Assembly: GCF_030272615.1 (NCBI RefSeq)
Contig: NC_081412.1
Location: 38,818,911 to 38,882,910, forward strand
Reading direction: 5' to 3'
DNA length: 64,000 nt
Source of the DNA: Cryptomeria japonica
Lineage: Eukaryota > Streptophyta > Pinopsida > Cupressales > Cupressaceae
Under the pieces are notes generated by a model. That model worked only from the letters and a program-made list of their open reading frames with translations. It ran no database searches and was not told the origin of the DNA. Numbering within the stretch: position 1 is the first letter of the stretch; every line of letters begins with the position of its first letter. The position numbers and the translations under genes were made by a program. Of the stretch, positions 33,780-46,560 are shown piece after piece.

Positions 33780-34850
33780 CCTCCCCCTTAATGTTTTAGA
33801 TGCTCTTATTTATTTGCTTCCAATTTATATCTGCTATTACTATTTTATATCATCATGGATCAATTGTTGCTTCATTTTGTTTTGTTCTATTTAATTCCCT
33901 TCATCCATTACTTTTTCTTTTATAGTATTTCTTTGTTTTACATTATTTCATGTTTTCATGTTCATTTCACATCCTATTGTTTCCTTCCTCTTCATTTGTT
34001 TTTCAGTTTTACAAACCCTTCCTCCTTTCAATTTTTACAAATCCTTATGTTCATTTATGTAAACCCTATCTGTTTTCAAGTTACGGATATTGTTTCCTAC
34101 ACATTCATTTCATTTTCCATCATTTCCTTCAATTTGTTTTCATGTTCAGTTTATGCTTACCCTTACTATTTTGCATCCTTATGTTTTATTTAGATCCATT
34201 CACCCAAAACTTATATATGCATTTTGTTCCCCTCAGCGGTCCACTTTAAGGCCTTCATTATCTTAATAATGCATTGGTCTTTGTATTGCATCTAATCTTC
34301 ACTGTTTCATTTCTATTGAATCCTATGTATGTGTTTTTTCATTTTTTGTTTTCAATTTTGGACATTGTTGTTTTTTGTTCTCATTTCTACTGAATCCTAT
34401 GTATGTGATTTGTAGAAACCTTTGTTGTTTTAAACTTTTGCACACTCTTTTAATCATTTTTTTAAAATCCTATCCATTTCCAAGTTTGGATGTTCTCTCA
34501 TACACATTCCTTTCATGTACCATTGTTTCATCTATCAATTTACACATTCCTTGCCTGTAATTTCAAAATGGTTCATCTACCAATTTATTGCACCTGACCT
34601 TAAACTATTTCATTTATACTGAATCATATTTATGTGATTTTTTATTTTATGTTGTCTACCTTCCCTTATTTTTATCATGTTAAACACATTCTTGCACTAT
34701 TTTCATTTGTGTTCTATTGTTTCCTTTATAGTATTTACAACCCTTACTGCTTCGCAACTTCATGGTTTATTTTCCTTTCCAATCCATGTTTGTTTTACAT
34801 CCTTGTGGTTTGCTCACATCCTTCATCCATATGCTCATTTTATGACCTAT
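33780..34850 (+). repeat. Pyrimidine-rich region with dispersed internal repeats
   Basis: The plus strand is dominated by T and C for about 1 kb. A block CATTT(C/A)TA(T/C)TGAATC(C/A)TAT-TATGTG occurs three times (about 34309, 34382, 34611). TTCATTT-(5-6 nt)-CTATTGTTTCCTT occurs at about 33963 and 34705. The open frames here (33855-34193, 33950-34249, 34634-34927) encode Phe/Ser/Tyr/Leu-rich strings simply because of the base bias. It may be the 5' non-coding part of the DNA transposon that follows. Confidence 0.5.
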
Positions 34851-34859
34851 CTATAGATG

Positions 34860-37357
34860 AAGAGGGGAGATTGGAGGACGAAGCCTGTTGTAAAAAAAAG
34901 AGCATCAACAAGATGGCCCAACCATAAAAGAGGAGTCTAGTTCCCCCCATTCTCCCCATCCACTAAATATGTTGACCTAATTGTGACTACCTCACAACCT
35001 CTAGCACTGGCTGAGGAAGCCACTCCATCTCAGGGAGAGGATATTCCATCTCAAAGGCCTCAGGTATAGTTACCTTGTCATAGAAGCGATGGTCTTCTAA
35101 AGACATGAAAGGGGCACCGAAAGATGTTGAGGACAACAACATGTCTGTCAGGGAAGCATCTAAAAAATAGGGCATCCCAACAACCACACTCTCCAAATGG
35201 TTGGGGTGGTCTCATAACCACCTCCAAGAAAGGTCCACCAATAATCATCACCCCTCATGAAGAGGACCTGATAGTCGAATGGTGCAAGGAGATGACATTA
35301 GTTGGATATGGGCTGCAAATTGTCAATTTGAAGGCAAAGGTCACTTGAATTTGCAAAACTAGATCCAACCCTTTCAAGAACGGGATTCTCAATAAGTCTT
35401 GGTGGTCAGGTTTTTAGTGCAGACATCCAGAACTCACTTTGCGTACTATTGAAGTTCTTGACAAAGACAGGGAACTTAACCTTAGACCTGTTGTTGTCTC
35501 TTATTTCTATGAGACACTCTCTAAAGCCTATTCTTCAAATCCATATGGTCCTGGTCACATATGGAATTGTGATGAAACAGGAGTCCAAGTAGGCAGAAAT
35601 GGGACCATGAGGATTCTGGATAGAAGAGAAAGTAGGAGCATATCCTACATCATTCTAAAGAGTTGAGAATGGATCACCATTCTATGTTGTGTTAATGTTA
35701 CTAGCCAAACCATACCATGATTCTACTTGTTTAAGGGTAAGCGACAATTACAAAATTACATATCTAAGTGTGAACCAGGTGCTTGCATGGCACCTCAGCC
35801 ACATGCTTGGATGATAAAGGAACTCTTCCTCAATTAGCTTCACCATTTTCCATGGTCTGTGCCATGGGGTGTCTCGACCATGAACAAGCACTTGCTTATC
35901 TTCGATGGTCATGGTAGTCATGTTGTACTTGCAAAAATTCAAGAGGCTAGAATGCTAGGCATTGATCTACTAACATTTCCCACTCACACATCTCATAGAC
36001 TTCAGCCCCTAGATGTCAACATATTTTCTCCTTTCAAGACATACTTCAAACATGAACGGGTGCATTGGTTGGCAAGATACCCAACGTGGAAATTTGAAGG
36101 GCGGAACTTGCTGAGCTAGGAAGCAAATCATTGTCAAAAGCACTGATGGTCTCAAACATAAAAGCGGGATTCAAGTGGACTAGGATATGGCCCCTCAACC
36201 CTGATGCACTCATTGCGGACATGTAGCCCAACACCACATTCAAAATAAATTATGGCAAGGAAGCTTCTGCAGTGCAAAACATACTTATCCTATCAAGCCT
36301 TGATGTGTCAACTGAAGAGGTTGCATAAAACATTGGTCACAACACCCAATTTGAATTAAATGTAGAAACAGACACTAATGAACCACCTCAACAAATGTTG
36401 GAAAGTCGGGTAGAAAATAGTGGGGATTGTCTAAGTCTTCCCTCTGAGCCAATACCACCTAGTTGGGTAGTAGAAGGTGCCATCAACCTAGGTATTAGCA
36501 TTGAAGGCCAGGATGAGTAGGGGATTTTTAGTTTCCCCTCACCACCACCACCCCTACCATATGCGGTGGTGCATTACTATGTTGATTGTGCATTTGATGT
36601 TGATTGTACATGAGAAACAGAAGTATGTGCCAATGATGTGGATGCCAACATCACCTCCCAAGATAATGACATGCAAACTTCTCAATAAAAACCATTAATC
36701 AACAGATTCTTAAAACTTCTCATGCACATTGTCAACCAAAAGCGTCAAATGGGGGTTCATAAAGGTATCTGGTTGAGCCGCCAATATCAGCTACTCACAT
36801 TGGATGACTACATGAACATGGAAATGGTAGAGGAGCAGAAGAAGAAAGACACTAAGGAAACCAAAATCCAAAAGAAAAAACAAAGCAAGCAGAATAAGGC
36901 AACTTATCTTTTAGAAAAGGAAAAGAAGGAACATGACAGAATCAAAAAGAAAATTGCACGCTAAGAAAAGGACAAGCACAAAGAGCAGCAAAAGAGAGAG
37001 AAGGAGGCTAGCAAAGTGCAAGACAAGGCACTCAAGGAACAAGAGGCAGAGGAAAGGGCCCTCCATGATAAGGCAAGGGATTTGGCAATGAAAAGGTGGT
37101 TCACTAGTACATCAACTCCAACTACTCCCTTTCCTAAAAATCATCCTATATTGCAAGATTTGATTAACATGAACCTGCCCAACTTTACAAATGAAATGAA
37201 CTCTCCAATTGGCTCACTACCCCTTGAATTATCTGCTCCTATGAGTTTTTTTGCAGGCATCCCACCACCAATTATGAGAAGTGCATATTACACATCATCT
37301 CCAAGTCAACACAATAGCAGTGGATATAGTAGTCCAACCCCTGAGCTAAGTGACTAG
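34860..37357 (+). pseudogene. Degenerate pogo/Tigger-type transposase (DDE_1 superfamily)
   Basis: A DNA-transposon transposase broken by stops and frameshifts. Near 35130-35210 a psq-type helix-turn-helix is readable (NNMSVREASKK, stop, GIPTTTLSKWL). The catalytic domain shows HIWNCDETGVQ (first D near 35571), then the block MAPQPHAWMIKELF, then LLIFDGHGSHV (second D codon 35904-35906), then FPTHTSHRLQPLDVNIF (third D codon 36012-36014). The last two acidic residues have 35 residues between them. The succession of motifs matches the Tc1/mariner-pogo DDE_1 family, related to CENP-B and jerky-like proteins. After the core come a Ser/Pro-rich stretch and a Lys/Glu coiled coil (36800-37100). I could not find terminal inverted repeats. 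Confidence 0.82.
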
Positions 37358-37359
37358 CA

Positions 37360-38890
37360 CATTGCATCCCCAAGTGTCCAACCTGCATCACCTGCTTCTC
37401 CTTTTCCTATTTGGTTTGCATGATATATATCATGGACAATGGACATGTGTCAGTAATTGCTTTGATTTACTTATGAATTGTGTTTTGTGATAATGTTACT
37501 AGCATTGTTCTTTTGAAATTTCTTATGAAAGGAAGGATCACTAAATTCTCTTTTCCTTCCATTTAATTTATGACACTTGTAGTGTTGTAGTGTTGTTGGT
37601 TGTTGAAATCACTGATATTTTTCATTATTTAATGTTGTGCTTGACAATTTTGTTTCTTAATTTTCTTGATTTTTTATTTTTCTCTTTTGAGGTTCTAGTG
37701 GTCTTTCTGAATGTTTGTTTTAGTTGGCCCTACTTGTGTGTTAAGTTTTGTTTCTATCATGTTTGCTTGAACCTCTAATAGTATGATAAGGGGGAACACC
37801 ACGGAGATTGGATCTAGGCATGTTGGGTAAACAAATAGTATTGACAGTAATTTGAGGAAATAAAAGTGTATTATCTATGATGAAGTTCATCTGTAACCAT
37901 TTGGATCATAGAAAATATTAGGAAGAAAGGTGAATTGGGTTAAGTAGATTGTGTTATATGCATGAGATAAATTTAATGACCTGCAGACCTATTGTTTGAC
38001 ATGTGTTTTGGGATGCCTGTAGACATAGATTCTCTTGTAATTAAGTTGGCATTAGATGGTTAACGTATGTAAATATATTAATTGCCTCTCTTAGATTGAT
38101 ATTGTATTATGCCTTATGGTTGGGGTTTGATGTTGATGTTGATAAGACATATGTACCGTAAACCTTCTTCTTTAAATGTGTATGTATTATGGACTTTTTG
38201 GTTAACAGATTTGTCCTTCTTAAATACCTTTCAAAAATGACTCACAAACGCCCAAATTGAAAGACAGTTAAAAAAAAAAAACAGTGAGTCAAGTGCAAGT
38301 GCTCTCTGAATTTTGATATGAAGGTAGAGCTCCCTTTGTTGGATAAAATGTATTATTTTTAATATGATTTTGACCAGAAAACAATAAAAGAAAACTAACA
38401 TCTACCCGTTAACCATGAAAGTAGATGTGAAAAACTGATTTAAAATTAAGTGAATAGAGATAAGTAAAACATAGTTTAATTACCTACACCCACGAAAATA
38501 CTTTTTCCAATAGAATAAAAATGCCCTAGACTCTGATCGAGTCTCTCTCATGCCTCAAAGGACAAGGGGGGTCAGAATGCCCAGGCAAAGAGCTAACAAC
38601 AATTTTCTTTCCAATATACAAGTTATTTTTGAAATCAAAGTTTCATAATCAAATTCATATACACAGTTTGATGTAACAAAAAAGGCAATGAAAGGTAATT
38701 ACAAGAGAAAAAAATCTCATGGTAATCAAAATAAAATATTCACATATGCACAGATCAGCAAAATCTTCTTTATTTTATCAATGCCAAAATGTGGGCTCAC
38801 TGACTCAACACCTCTGGGAAAAAAAATTGTGTAGTCTAGAAAACTACGCTGCCCTCTCGTTTTTTAAAGAAGAAAAAGAAAAGAAGCTTG
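37360..38890. other. No gene seen
   Basis: AT-rich sequence without coding motifs. The frame at 37590-37778 is Phe/Leu/Val-rich because of T-richness. An A run (38272-38282) and a CTCTGATCGAGTC word at about 38531 are the only features. It may hold the 3' end of the pogo-like element. Confidence 0.45.
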
Positions 38891-38905
38891 TGTTAGGATG
38901 AAGGT

Positions 38906-39575
38906 ATGGAGCTTGAATCTTTTTTAACATGCAAAGAAAAAATTTCCCTTGTTGCTGAAATCAAATCGGCTGCATTCACTTATGGCTCAACAGTAATCAT
39001 TGCTACATTTGAAAAGAAGGGTACAATAGCAACTATGATGGAGGAACAATTTGAAAAGCCTTGAGAAACGAGATTACTTGGAGCAAGCTCAATCCACTAT
39101 GTTTGCCTATAGGATTTTGTGAAGAATTTGTGGTTAGAAACAATCCTCTATTTCAGCTATATGATTTCCAATCAACTAATGAAAACTTGTTTTCTTCTCC
39201 TAACAAAGAAGACATTGGGAAAGATATAAAACAAGGTGAAAATAATCAAGCTATTGAAATATTGTAGCCTCAAGAACTATTGAAAGTTTCAGAAAATAAT
39301 TTTTCTCATGAAGAAGAAATTATATCTAAATTCTTGTCTGCAATTGAAGAAGGAGATGCTCCTACAGAAAATTTGGGCATTAGTCCATTCCATACCCTGG
39401 TTCCAAATAAAGAATTTTTAGATTTAATTTCAACAAAGAATGATGAAGTTGTTCTAGCTAAGTTGGACCCAATGCTTGATGAAGTCTCTCTCCATTCCCA
39501 ACTTGATGTGGATACTATGAGTAGTTTTAAATATGGTGATTTTAATGGTAGAGACATTGAAGTTGGTGCCATCAT
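38906..39575 (+). pseudogene. Unrecognised coding remnant cut by element D
   Basis: Starting at ATG 38906 (MELESFLTCKEKISLVAEIK) the frame runs to a TGA near 39062. A shift then leads into RNEITWSKLNPLCLPIGF and, after a TAG at 39265-39267, into an acidic Glu/Asp/Ser-rich part (EEEIISKFLSAIEEGD, KLDPMLDEVSLHSQLD). Sequence character changes exactly at 39576, where the LTR of D starts, so D inserted into this unit; the continuation is not in the window. Not recognised. The even codon-like composition suggests a former gene or transposon ORF. Confidence 0.4.
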
Positions 39576-40831
39576 TGATGAGTTGAGACATTGTCATATT
39601 TCTATCCTCAGAACTCTTGAGTTTTGTCATCTTTTGATTTACATAGTAGTAGTGATGTAATGGAAATTTACTATATGTATTCCATATGTTAGCCAGAACC
39701 TATTAAATCATGTTTTATCTTTGCCAGTTTATTCCTGCAGCCATCTGATTTATTCTTGTTGCCATGCAGATTGTTTAGGGCAATATCATATGTGAAATTA
39801 ATAGATGTCCTGATTAAATAAAATGCGTATGTATGTTCTTGTATGTTATTTCTTTTGTAGTGCAGAGAATAAATGATGTTGCGGTGGATGTTCACCTATC
39901 ACACCAGTTGAAGTAAAGGATACTCAAGAAGATGACTAAAGATCGAACAGCATAAAATCTGAGAAGTGTAAGGAACAACATAAGAGGAGCAATCAAGCGA
40001 TACTACCGATGTCTAACTTAAGTGGATTTTGAAGTTGTAAATACCGCTACAGTATGTTATGATTGTGGTTCGGTTTAGATCTGTGTTTCTTGCAGCATAC
40101 TCCAGCTATCTCCTTTCTCGGTCAATCATCCACCTCTTCTTTTCAGCATGATTTGTGTTGTCTGTTGTAGATGATTTCTTTTTAATAATAATCTCTTTAT
40201 CTTCTCAGAGGTTAGATAGAAAAGAGGAGGAAAACAGAGCAGAGGATCTTTCCTAAGTATTTTTTAGTTTTCTTTTCATATTGAATCATGTAATGACTTC
40301 CAAAGAACGATGAATAAAAATATGTTATTTTGAGCTTTTAGAGTTGTTTTTGGGAAGCCTGGTATCACTCATCCAAGGGGACCCACTTGGTGAGCGTTCC
40401 TGTGCATTTGTTAAGATTAGTTTTCTTTCCTTAGCTACAGTAGACTTTCTTGCATTGATTGTTCCTATAGCCATTGGAAACAGATCCACTGACTCTTCCT
40501 GCAGCTAAACCAGAACAGAGTAATTTATGTTTATCAACATTGAATTTATCCAATATTGCTTTTATGAATTTATGTAGAAGTTTTCCTATAGCCTTTCGAA
40601 AGTTTCGATTCTTGCTTATCTTTTCTGCATAATGTTAGTTGTTGTAGTAATGCAAAATAGTTGTTGCAGGAACTTAATGCATATATAGTGCAGACCCATT
40701 TCAAGTATTACGTCCCTGGGTTGACAATCAAATGAACACTAGCTATGAAAATAGTGACTTTACCAAATGAATGTCCAAACTTCAGGTTGAGACTTCAACT
40801 AGAGTTATTATTCTTATTGTTGGGTTGAACA
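39576..40831 (+). repeat. 5' LTR of element D
   Basis: 1256 bp, TGATGAG to TTGAACA. It aligns with 61513-62510 and with the LTRs of A. AATAAAAATATG at about 40312 is a possible poly(A) signal. It carries five copies of the TTCCTGCAGCCA-type motif (39732, 40462, 40496, 40583, and inverted at 40661). Confidence 0.93.
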
Positions 40832-40835
40832 TTTT

Positions 40836-40853
40836 TGGCGCCATTGTCAGCAA
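40836..40853 (+). promoter_or_regulatory. Primer binding site of element D
   Basis: TGGCGCCATTGTCAGCAA, four bases after the LTR. The first eight bases match the tRNA-Asp-type site; the rest is decayed. Confidence 0.75.
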
Positions 40854-40956
40854 TGGTGTCAAACTAAGAACCTATTATGGTTATTGTCTTTTTAGTTTCC
40901 AATTAATTGTTTTTTTTTGGCATACTTGATTGTTCAAAAAAATTTCATGAATCTGC

Positions 40957-42700
40957 ATGCATAGGCAAAGAAGAGATGTTCTAGGTAGATTTTTGCCTAG
41001 TCATCCTAATCATGCAGAAAATAATTCCTCAAATATAAATCCTTTTGTTGAACTTTATCAAACCCCAGAGAATTTGAACCATCCTGAATTTGAATTTCTA
41101 GAAGGTAGTCTTTAGTTCCTCTTTGGACCTCAAGAAGAAGAATTTCATATAGTAACTCCCCCCACAAGCCCAATGCAAGGAAACCCACCTCCTGGTGGAA
41201 ATAAATCACCACCACCACCTTTGGACCCAACGTTTGAGTTCCCCCTATCTGATCAGCATGATAATGCTAATCTCAAGAACATTCCAGCTTCTTCCCTCCC
41301 TAAATTCTATGGATTGGTGACAGAGGATCCAAACACATTTCTATTTGAGTTTGATATTCTCTGTAGGAGTTGACTATACTATAGATGCTCATAGACTCAA
41401 AATATTTCCTGCCACCTTGAAGGAATCGTCTTTAAGATGGTTTATGAGCTTGGGTAGTAGCACAATCAATACATGGGATGAGATGAAACGATTGTTTCTT
41501 GCAAAATATAAAGATTATTGTAGAGGCACTGATCGTCATGGGGATGATATCTTTAGAATGACATAGGAAGAAGATGAGAGTCTTGAAGATTATCTGGAGA
41601 GGTTTCTGTTTAGTGTCAAAAATTCCAAACATTGTACTCTAAATGAAGATTTCCTCAAGTCGATATTTTTGAGGGGAATCAGTAATGAATGTACTGATTC
41701 TTTGGATCTTATGGGAGGAGGTGACATTACACAGTCCACTTGGGCTGAAATAAGACAAATTTGTAAGAAGTATTCCAGATTTGCTTCTAAAAAGAACAAG
41801 TGTTTCAAGCCAGGAGCACCTTCATCGGCATCTGGTACTGGAGTTTCTAGAATGGAACTTAGCCATTTATTGAAGGACTTTAAGGACGACATCATAAATA
41901 ATATGGCTACTTAGTTGGATACACTTTCAGCTAAGAAGAAGCATGAAGAAGCTGATGCATTTCTTGCAAAATTTTGCCCTCATTGTAGACAGTGAAAGAA
42001 GGATTGCCGATGTAAAATGGTTGCAAATGTTGAGGTTCCTGACTTCAAGCCAATACAAGGTGAGAATGAGCAAGTTTTCTATGTTTCTCAAAAAAGGCCA
42101 AATTTCCAAAGACAAGGTATGCCTCCGGATCCACTTTCTTTTTCTGGTTATAGTGGAATTTTTCATGTACCAAATAACCAATGGCAATCACCATATGCTC
42201 AAAATTTTGGTAATTATCAAAACTGGTATGGTTCTCAAGGCCAAGGGAAGAATTTTGCTAATCAAATGCCACAGTGGTAGCAGCCACAAGGGAATTGGTA
42301 TCTACCTCAGGGCCAAGGAAATCAGTTTCAAGGGAATTGGCAACCTACTCCTCAATGGAGGGGGAGTCAGCCATGGACTGCCCAATCTTCTGGTTATCAA
42401 CAGCCTATTCAGTAGCCATAGCCACCTGCAATAATGCCTCCTCCTGTAGCCACTGTAGTCCCACCTAAACCAACGCAATTGCCCACTCAGCCAATGCCAA
42501 ATCCTAATATTAAATCTCAGCAACAACAACAAGCTTATTCAGCTAATCTTAATCAATATCTAGCCTATTCTCTATCCTTAAGTAATATTCACCTCTGATC
42601 TTGGACAATTCTGCCTAATCCATCTCCTCCAGTTATCACTAAGGTACAAGAAGAACAAGAAATCTCTAATCCAATAGATATAATACCTCAGAAGCAGATA
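40957..42700 (+). pseudogene. Gag of element D
   Basis: The start at 40957 (ATGCATAGG) is shared with A. The core contains LPKFYGLVTEDPNTFLFEFD, then after a frameshift near 41370 IFPATLKESSLRWFMSLGSS and TWDEMKRLFLAKY, the Retrotrans_gag pattern. The next block reads ESLEDYLERFLFSVKNS. A Cys/His cluster (FCPHCRQ-KKDCRCK) at about 41970-42015 may be a decayed zinc knuckle. The C-terminal part is Gln/Gly/Trp-rich. Stops occur at 41113, 41564, 41912 and elsewhere. This copy contains the middle portion lost from A. Confidence 0.82.
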
Positions 42701-43858
42701 TTACTGCCATTTCCCCAGAGATTGCAAGAAAAGGAAGTTCTCATAGAACAAGAGCAAGGCTTTGATATTTTAGATCAACTGAAACATGTTTGTGTTAAAA
42801 TTCCATTGTTGCAAGCAATAAAAGATGTTCCTATATATAGTAAGGCACTGAGAGAAGCATGTCTGAAAAAACCTAGCAGGAAGAAGAAGGATCCACAAAT
42901 AGTGCATGTTATGGGTCAACTGGTAGATATTATGTTAGGCAAGGTTGCAATTCCAAAATATTCTGATCCAGGTAGTCATGTTGTAAGTATAGTCATTAAT
43001 GGCAGCCAGATAAGAAATGTTTTAATTGATTTATGGGCAGCCATTAATATGATAACAAGAGAAGTAATGAAACAACTTGAAATCAATAGTCTAAGGCCTA
43101 CACCCATAGTTCTACAGCTTGTTGATAGCTCTACAGTGAGACCTGATGGTATGATTGAAGATGTGGTGGTTATTTTAGATTCCTAGGAATACCCTGTAGA
43201 CTTTATGATTCTATCTCCAAAGGTAACACTGGGAGGATATCCGGTGATTTTGGGAAGACCTTGGCTTGCCATGTTTGATGCATATATTGGATGTAGATCA
43301 GGGGTTATGACTATTTCAGATGGGAACTCTACAAAAACATTAACTTTGTATTCTCCTGCACAACCCTAGTTTGATTAACAACAAGTCATTTGGCCTATTT
43401 TAGGAGAAGAATCTGGGGAAGTTGACTCTATTAATCACCTTATGATGATTAATCGAGGGCCATTCATGTAATTACATGATGAAGGCTCAATTCTTTATAA
43501 AATTCTGATAAATGAGTTGATACAAGAATAGCAATTGCAGGAGTTGGTACCAAATATTACAGATTTAGACTTTCCTGCAGCCACTGATGTATTGCATACT
43601 CTGTTGACGCAGGAAGTCTATACTTCTCATTTTACTTATATGTCCCAAATTGATCTTACTACCAAGATAGAAGTTGATTTGAATAAATGTTTGAATATCA
43701 ATAGAGATCTTTCAGATACTCAAAAGGGGGCCCTTGTGGACTTGTTGAAATGTCATAAAAATGCTTTTGCATGGGATTACAAGGATATGCATGGAATAGA
43801 TCCAATAGTTTGCACCCACTGTATCTATATAAAAGAAGAATGTTGCCCACTCAGATAG
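42701..43858 (+). pseudogene. Protease region of element D
   Basis: Open stretches 42722-43186 and 43535-43858 encode a gag-pro linker (KHVCVKIPLLQAIKDVPIYS) and a retropepsin domain. The active-site triplet at about 43027 reads D-L-W, followed by A-A-INMITREVMKQLE. The family form in A is D-L-G-A-S, so the Gly is lost here. GGYPVILGRPWLAM follows. A TAG at 43184 and others break the frame. A copy of the TTCCTGCAGCCA motif (43572-43583) is read as the residues P-A-A-T. Confidence 0.82.
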
Positions 43859-44690
43859 CCTCAAAGAAGAATCAATCCTGCATTAAAGAAATAGTTAAAG
43901 AAGAATTGCAGAAGTTGTTAAAGGTCAGGTTTATCTATCCTATCTCTGATAGCCAATGGGTATCACCTTTGGTAATAGTTCCTAAGAAAGGAGGAAAATG
44001 GATGGTATGTGTTGATTATAGAGCCTTGAACTTAGAAACAAGAAAATATCATTTTCCATTACCATTTGTGGATCAAGTATTGGATTCTTTGGTTGGTAAA
44101 AGATATTTTTCATTTCTTGATGGATTCAGTGATTACAATCAGATTCAAATAGCCCCAGAGGATCAAGAAAAGACAACATTTACTTATCCTTGGGGCACAT
44201 ATGCATATTTTGTTCTTCCTTTCGGGTTGTGTAATGCTCCACCCACTTTTCAAAGAGCGGTGATCAGTATCTTCTCTGATATTTCTCAAGACATCATGGA
44301 AATCTATATGGATGACTTTACAACTTATGGTTCTGAATTTGAACAAGCATTGGGGAACCTGAAAAAAGTTTTGCAACGATGTGAGGACTATAGTTTGTCA
44401 TTAAATAGTGAGAAATGCTTCATCATGTTGCAGGAAGGAATAGTCCTTGGTCGTCATATATCTATAAAAAGAATACAGGTGGACCCAGCAAAGATTAAAG
44501 TCATTCAGCATATCAATGCTCCTGTGAAGCAAAAAGATGTAAGAAGTTTCCTTGGTCATGCTAGATACAATAGAAGGTTTATCAAAGATTTCAGCAAAAT
44601 TGCAAGTCCCTTATATTCACTACTTACCAGGGATATGGAATTTAAATGGACCTCTGCATGAAATCAAGCTTTCTTGAAGCTTAAGATGCC
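43859..44690 (+). pseudogene. Reverse transcriptase of element D
   Basis: Nearly open from 43771 to 44661. Motifs in order: FIYPISDSQWVSPLVIVPKK, VCVDYRALNLET, FPLPFVDQVLDSLVGKRYFS, YNQIQIAPEDQEKTTFTYPW, VLPFGLCNAPPTFQRAVI, the catalytic YMDDF at about 44305-44320, then FLGHARYNRRFIKDFSKIA. Ty3/gypsy, Athila type. A stop at 44659 (TGA) and a one-base loss near 44690 separate it from RNase H. It is the only gypsy RT of the window with an intact catalytic box. Confidence 0.92.
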
Positions 44691-45125
44691 TTGACCCAAG
44701 CACCAGTTCTTAAAGGTCCAAATTGGTCTTTACCATTTCAAATTCATACAGATGCATCTAATTATGCAATAGGGGAAATATTAGGATAGAAGATTGACAA
44801 CTTGGAAAGTGCAATATATTATATTAGCAAGAACTTACAGGGACTTGAGTTGAATTACACAATCACTGAAAAGGAAATGTTAGTTGTTATATATGCACTC
44901 AACAAATTGAGGCACTATATCACAGGATATCCCATATTTGTGCATACAGATCATAGTGCAATCAGATATCTCATGAAGAAGCCTTCAATTACTGGTAGAT
45001 TAGCTCGTTGGTTATTGTCGATGCAGGAATTTGATATCACATTTATTGATAAACCAGGGAAGTCTAATGTGGTTGCAGACTATCTTTCAAGACTTCAGTT
45101 ACAAGAAGATTCTACAGTAATAGAT
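44691..45125 (+). pseudogene. RNase H of element D
   Basis: IHTDASNYAIGEILG at about 44737-44785 carries the first acidic residue; EKEMLVVIYALNKLRHY, then VHTDHSAIRYL give the others. The block ITGRLARWLLSMQEFDITFI, and KPGKSNVVADYLSRL, mark the connection to integrase. A TAG lies at 44788-44790. Confidence 0.88.
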
Positions 45126-46560
45126 GATGCTTTTTTAGATAAACATTTATTCCTTATACAAGCTCACACACCCTGGTATGCTGATATTGCCAACTATTTA
45201 GCTGTTGCTAAAATGCCAATTCATTTCTCTCCTAAGGAAAGAAGGTTGTTAGTAGAAAAAAGTTTTAACTTCTCATGGATTGTTGATTGTTTGTTTTATA
45301 TTGGGCCTGACCAAGTCATGAGAAGATGTGTAAGGCAAGATGAAACATATGATATCCTGCATGCATGTCATGATGAGCCATGTGGAGGACATTTTACTGC
45401 CAAAAGAACAACACTCAAACTAATAATACAAGATACTATTGGCCCACATTACACAAGGATGCAGCACAGTATACAAGAAAATGTGACAAATGCCAGCATA
45501 TGGGAAGACCTACTAAATCTGATGAGATGCCATTATATCCACAAATATTAGTTGCACCATTTGATAAATGAGGATTAGATTTTGTTGGTCCAATTGATCC
45601 ACCTTCTAATGGCAAATCCTACATTTTGGTATGTACATATTATGTAACAAAATGGGTGGAAGCTCGTGCCATGACACATGCAAGAGATAATAAGGTGGTT
45701 GAGTTTCTTTGTGAAGAGATATTTACGAGATATGGAGTACCAAGAGAAATTGTATCAGACCAGGGCCCACAATTTACTTCAACATTGATTACAGCTTTGG
45801 TAAATGAATACAATATAAGGCACAAAAAATCTACTCCATATCATCCATAAGCTAATGGACAAGTAGAGGCTACAAATAGGGAGCTTGAGGCTATTCTTAC
45901 CAAAACAATATTTGTTCATAAAAAAGACTGGTCTCATAGGCTTTCAGAAGTAATTTGGGCATAGAGAAAAACTTGGAAAACACCAATTGGTTTTACACCT
46001 TTTGAAATGGTTTATGGAAAAGCAGCAATGATGCCTATTGAATTTGAGCATAAAACTCTGAGGACAGCTTTGCAATTAAATATGACACTATCTAAAGCAC
46101 AAAAATAACGTATTCAACAATTGAATGCATTGGACAAATGGAGGAAAATGGTTGTCCAGCAGACAGAACTGATCCAAAATTAGAGAGAAAAGTGGCATGA
46201 TAAATATATCAAAGAGAAAAAGTTTAGATCCAATGACTGGGCACTATTGTATGACTCCAAATATAAAGATACTATGGGAAAGTTGCAAACCAGATGGTTA
46301 GGTCCATATGAGATAGAAGAAGTTTTCAATAATGGAGCTGTTCGTTTGACCACAATTGACCCTGTTTGGTTTAAGCTTTTGGTGAATGGTCATCGATTGC
46401 GTCTTTATCATAAGCCGGCTACTAAAGAGGAGTTCCTGTAGCAATTTGTCCAAAAGGATGAAACACAGGTTCCTGCAGCAACTGAGCAAGTTCTTGCTGC
46501 AATTTAGCAAAGTAATAAAGGTAAGGTTCCTACAGCCACTGCAATGAACATGCTTGCCGC
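45126..46560 (+). pseudogene. Integrase of element D
   Basis: Zinc-binding part: ILHACHDEPCGGHF with CDKCQHMGR, with a frameshift near 45420. Core: D in GLDFVGPID (a TGA stands just before, at 45569-45571), D in VSDQGPQF at about 45756, E in ANGQVEATN at about 45865. Then the block KTPIGFTPFEMVYGKAAMMP and the C-terminal GKLQTRWLGPYEIEEVFN. Stops at 45848, 45963, 46108 and 46438. The end carries two motif copies (46470 and 46527). Confidence 0.87.

Noticed and set aside
33855-34249. Two overlapping Phe/Ser-rich open frames that look like membrane proteins
   Set aside because: They arise from the T/C-rich repeat; hydrophobicity follows from base composition, and no conserved motif or matching copy exists.
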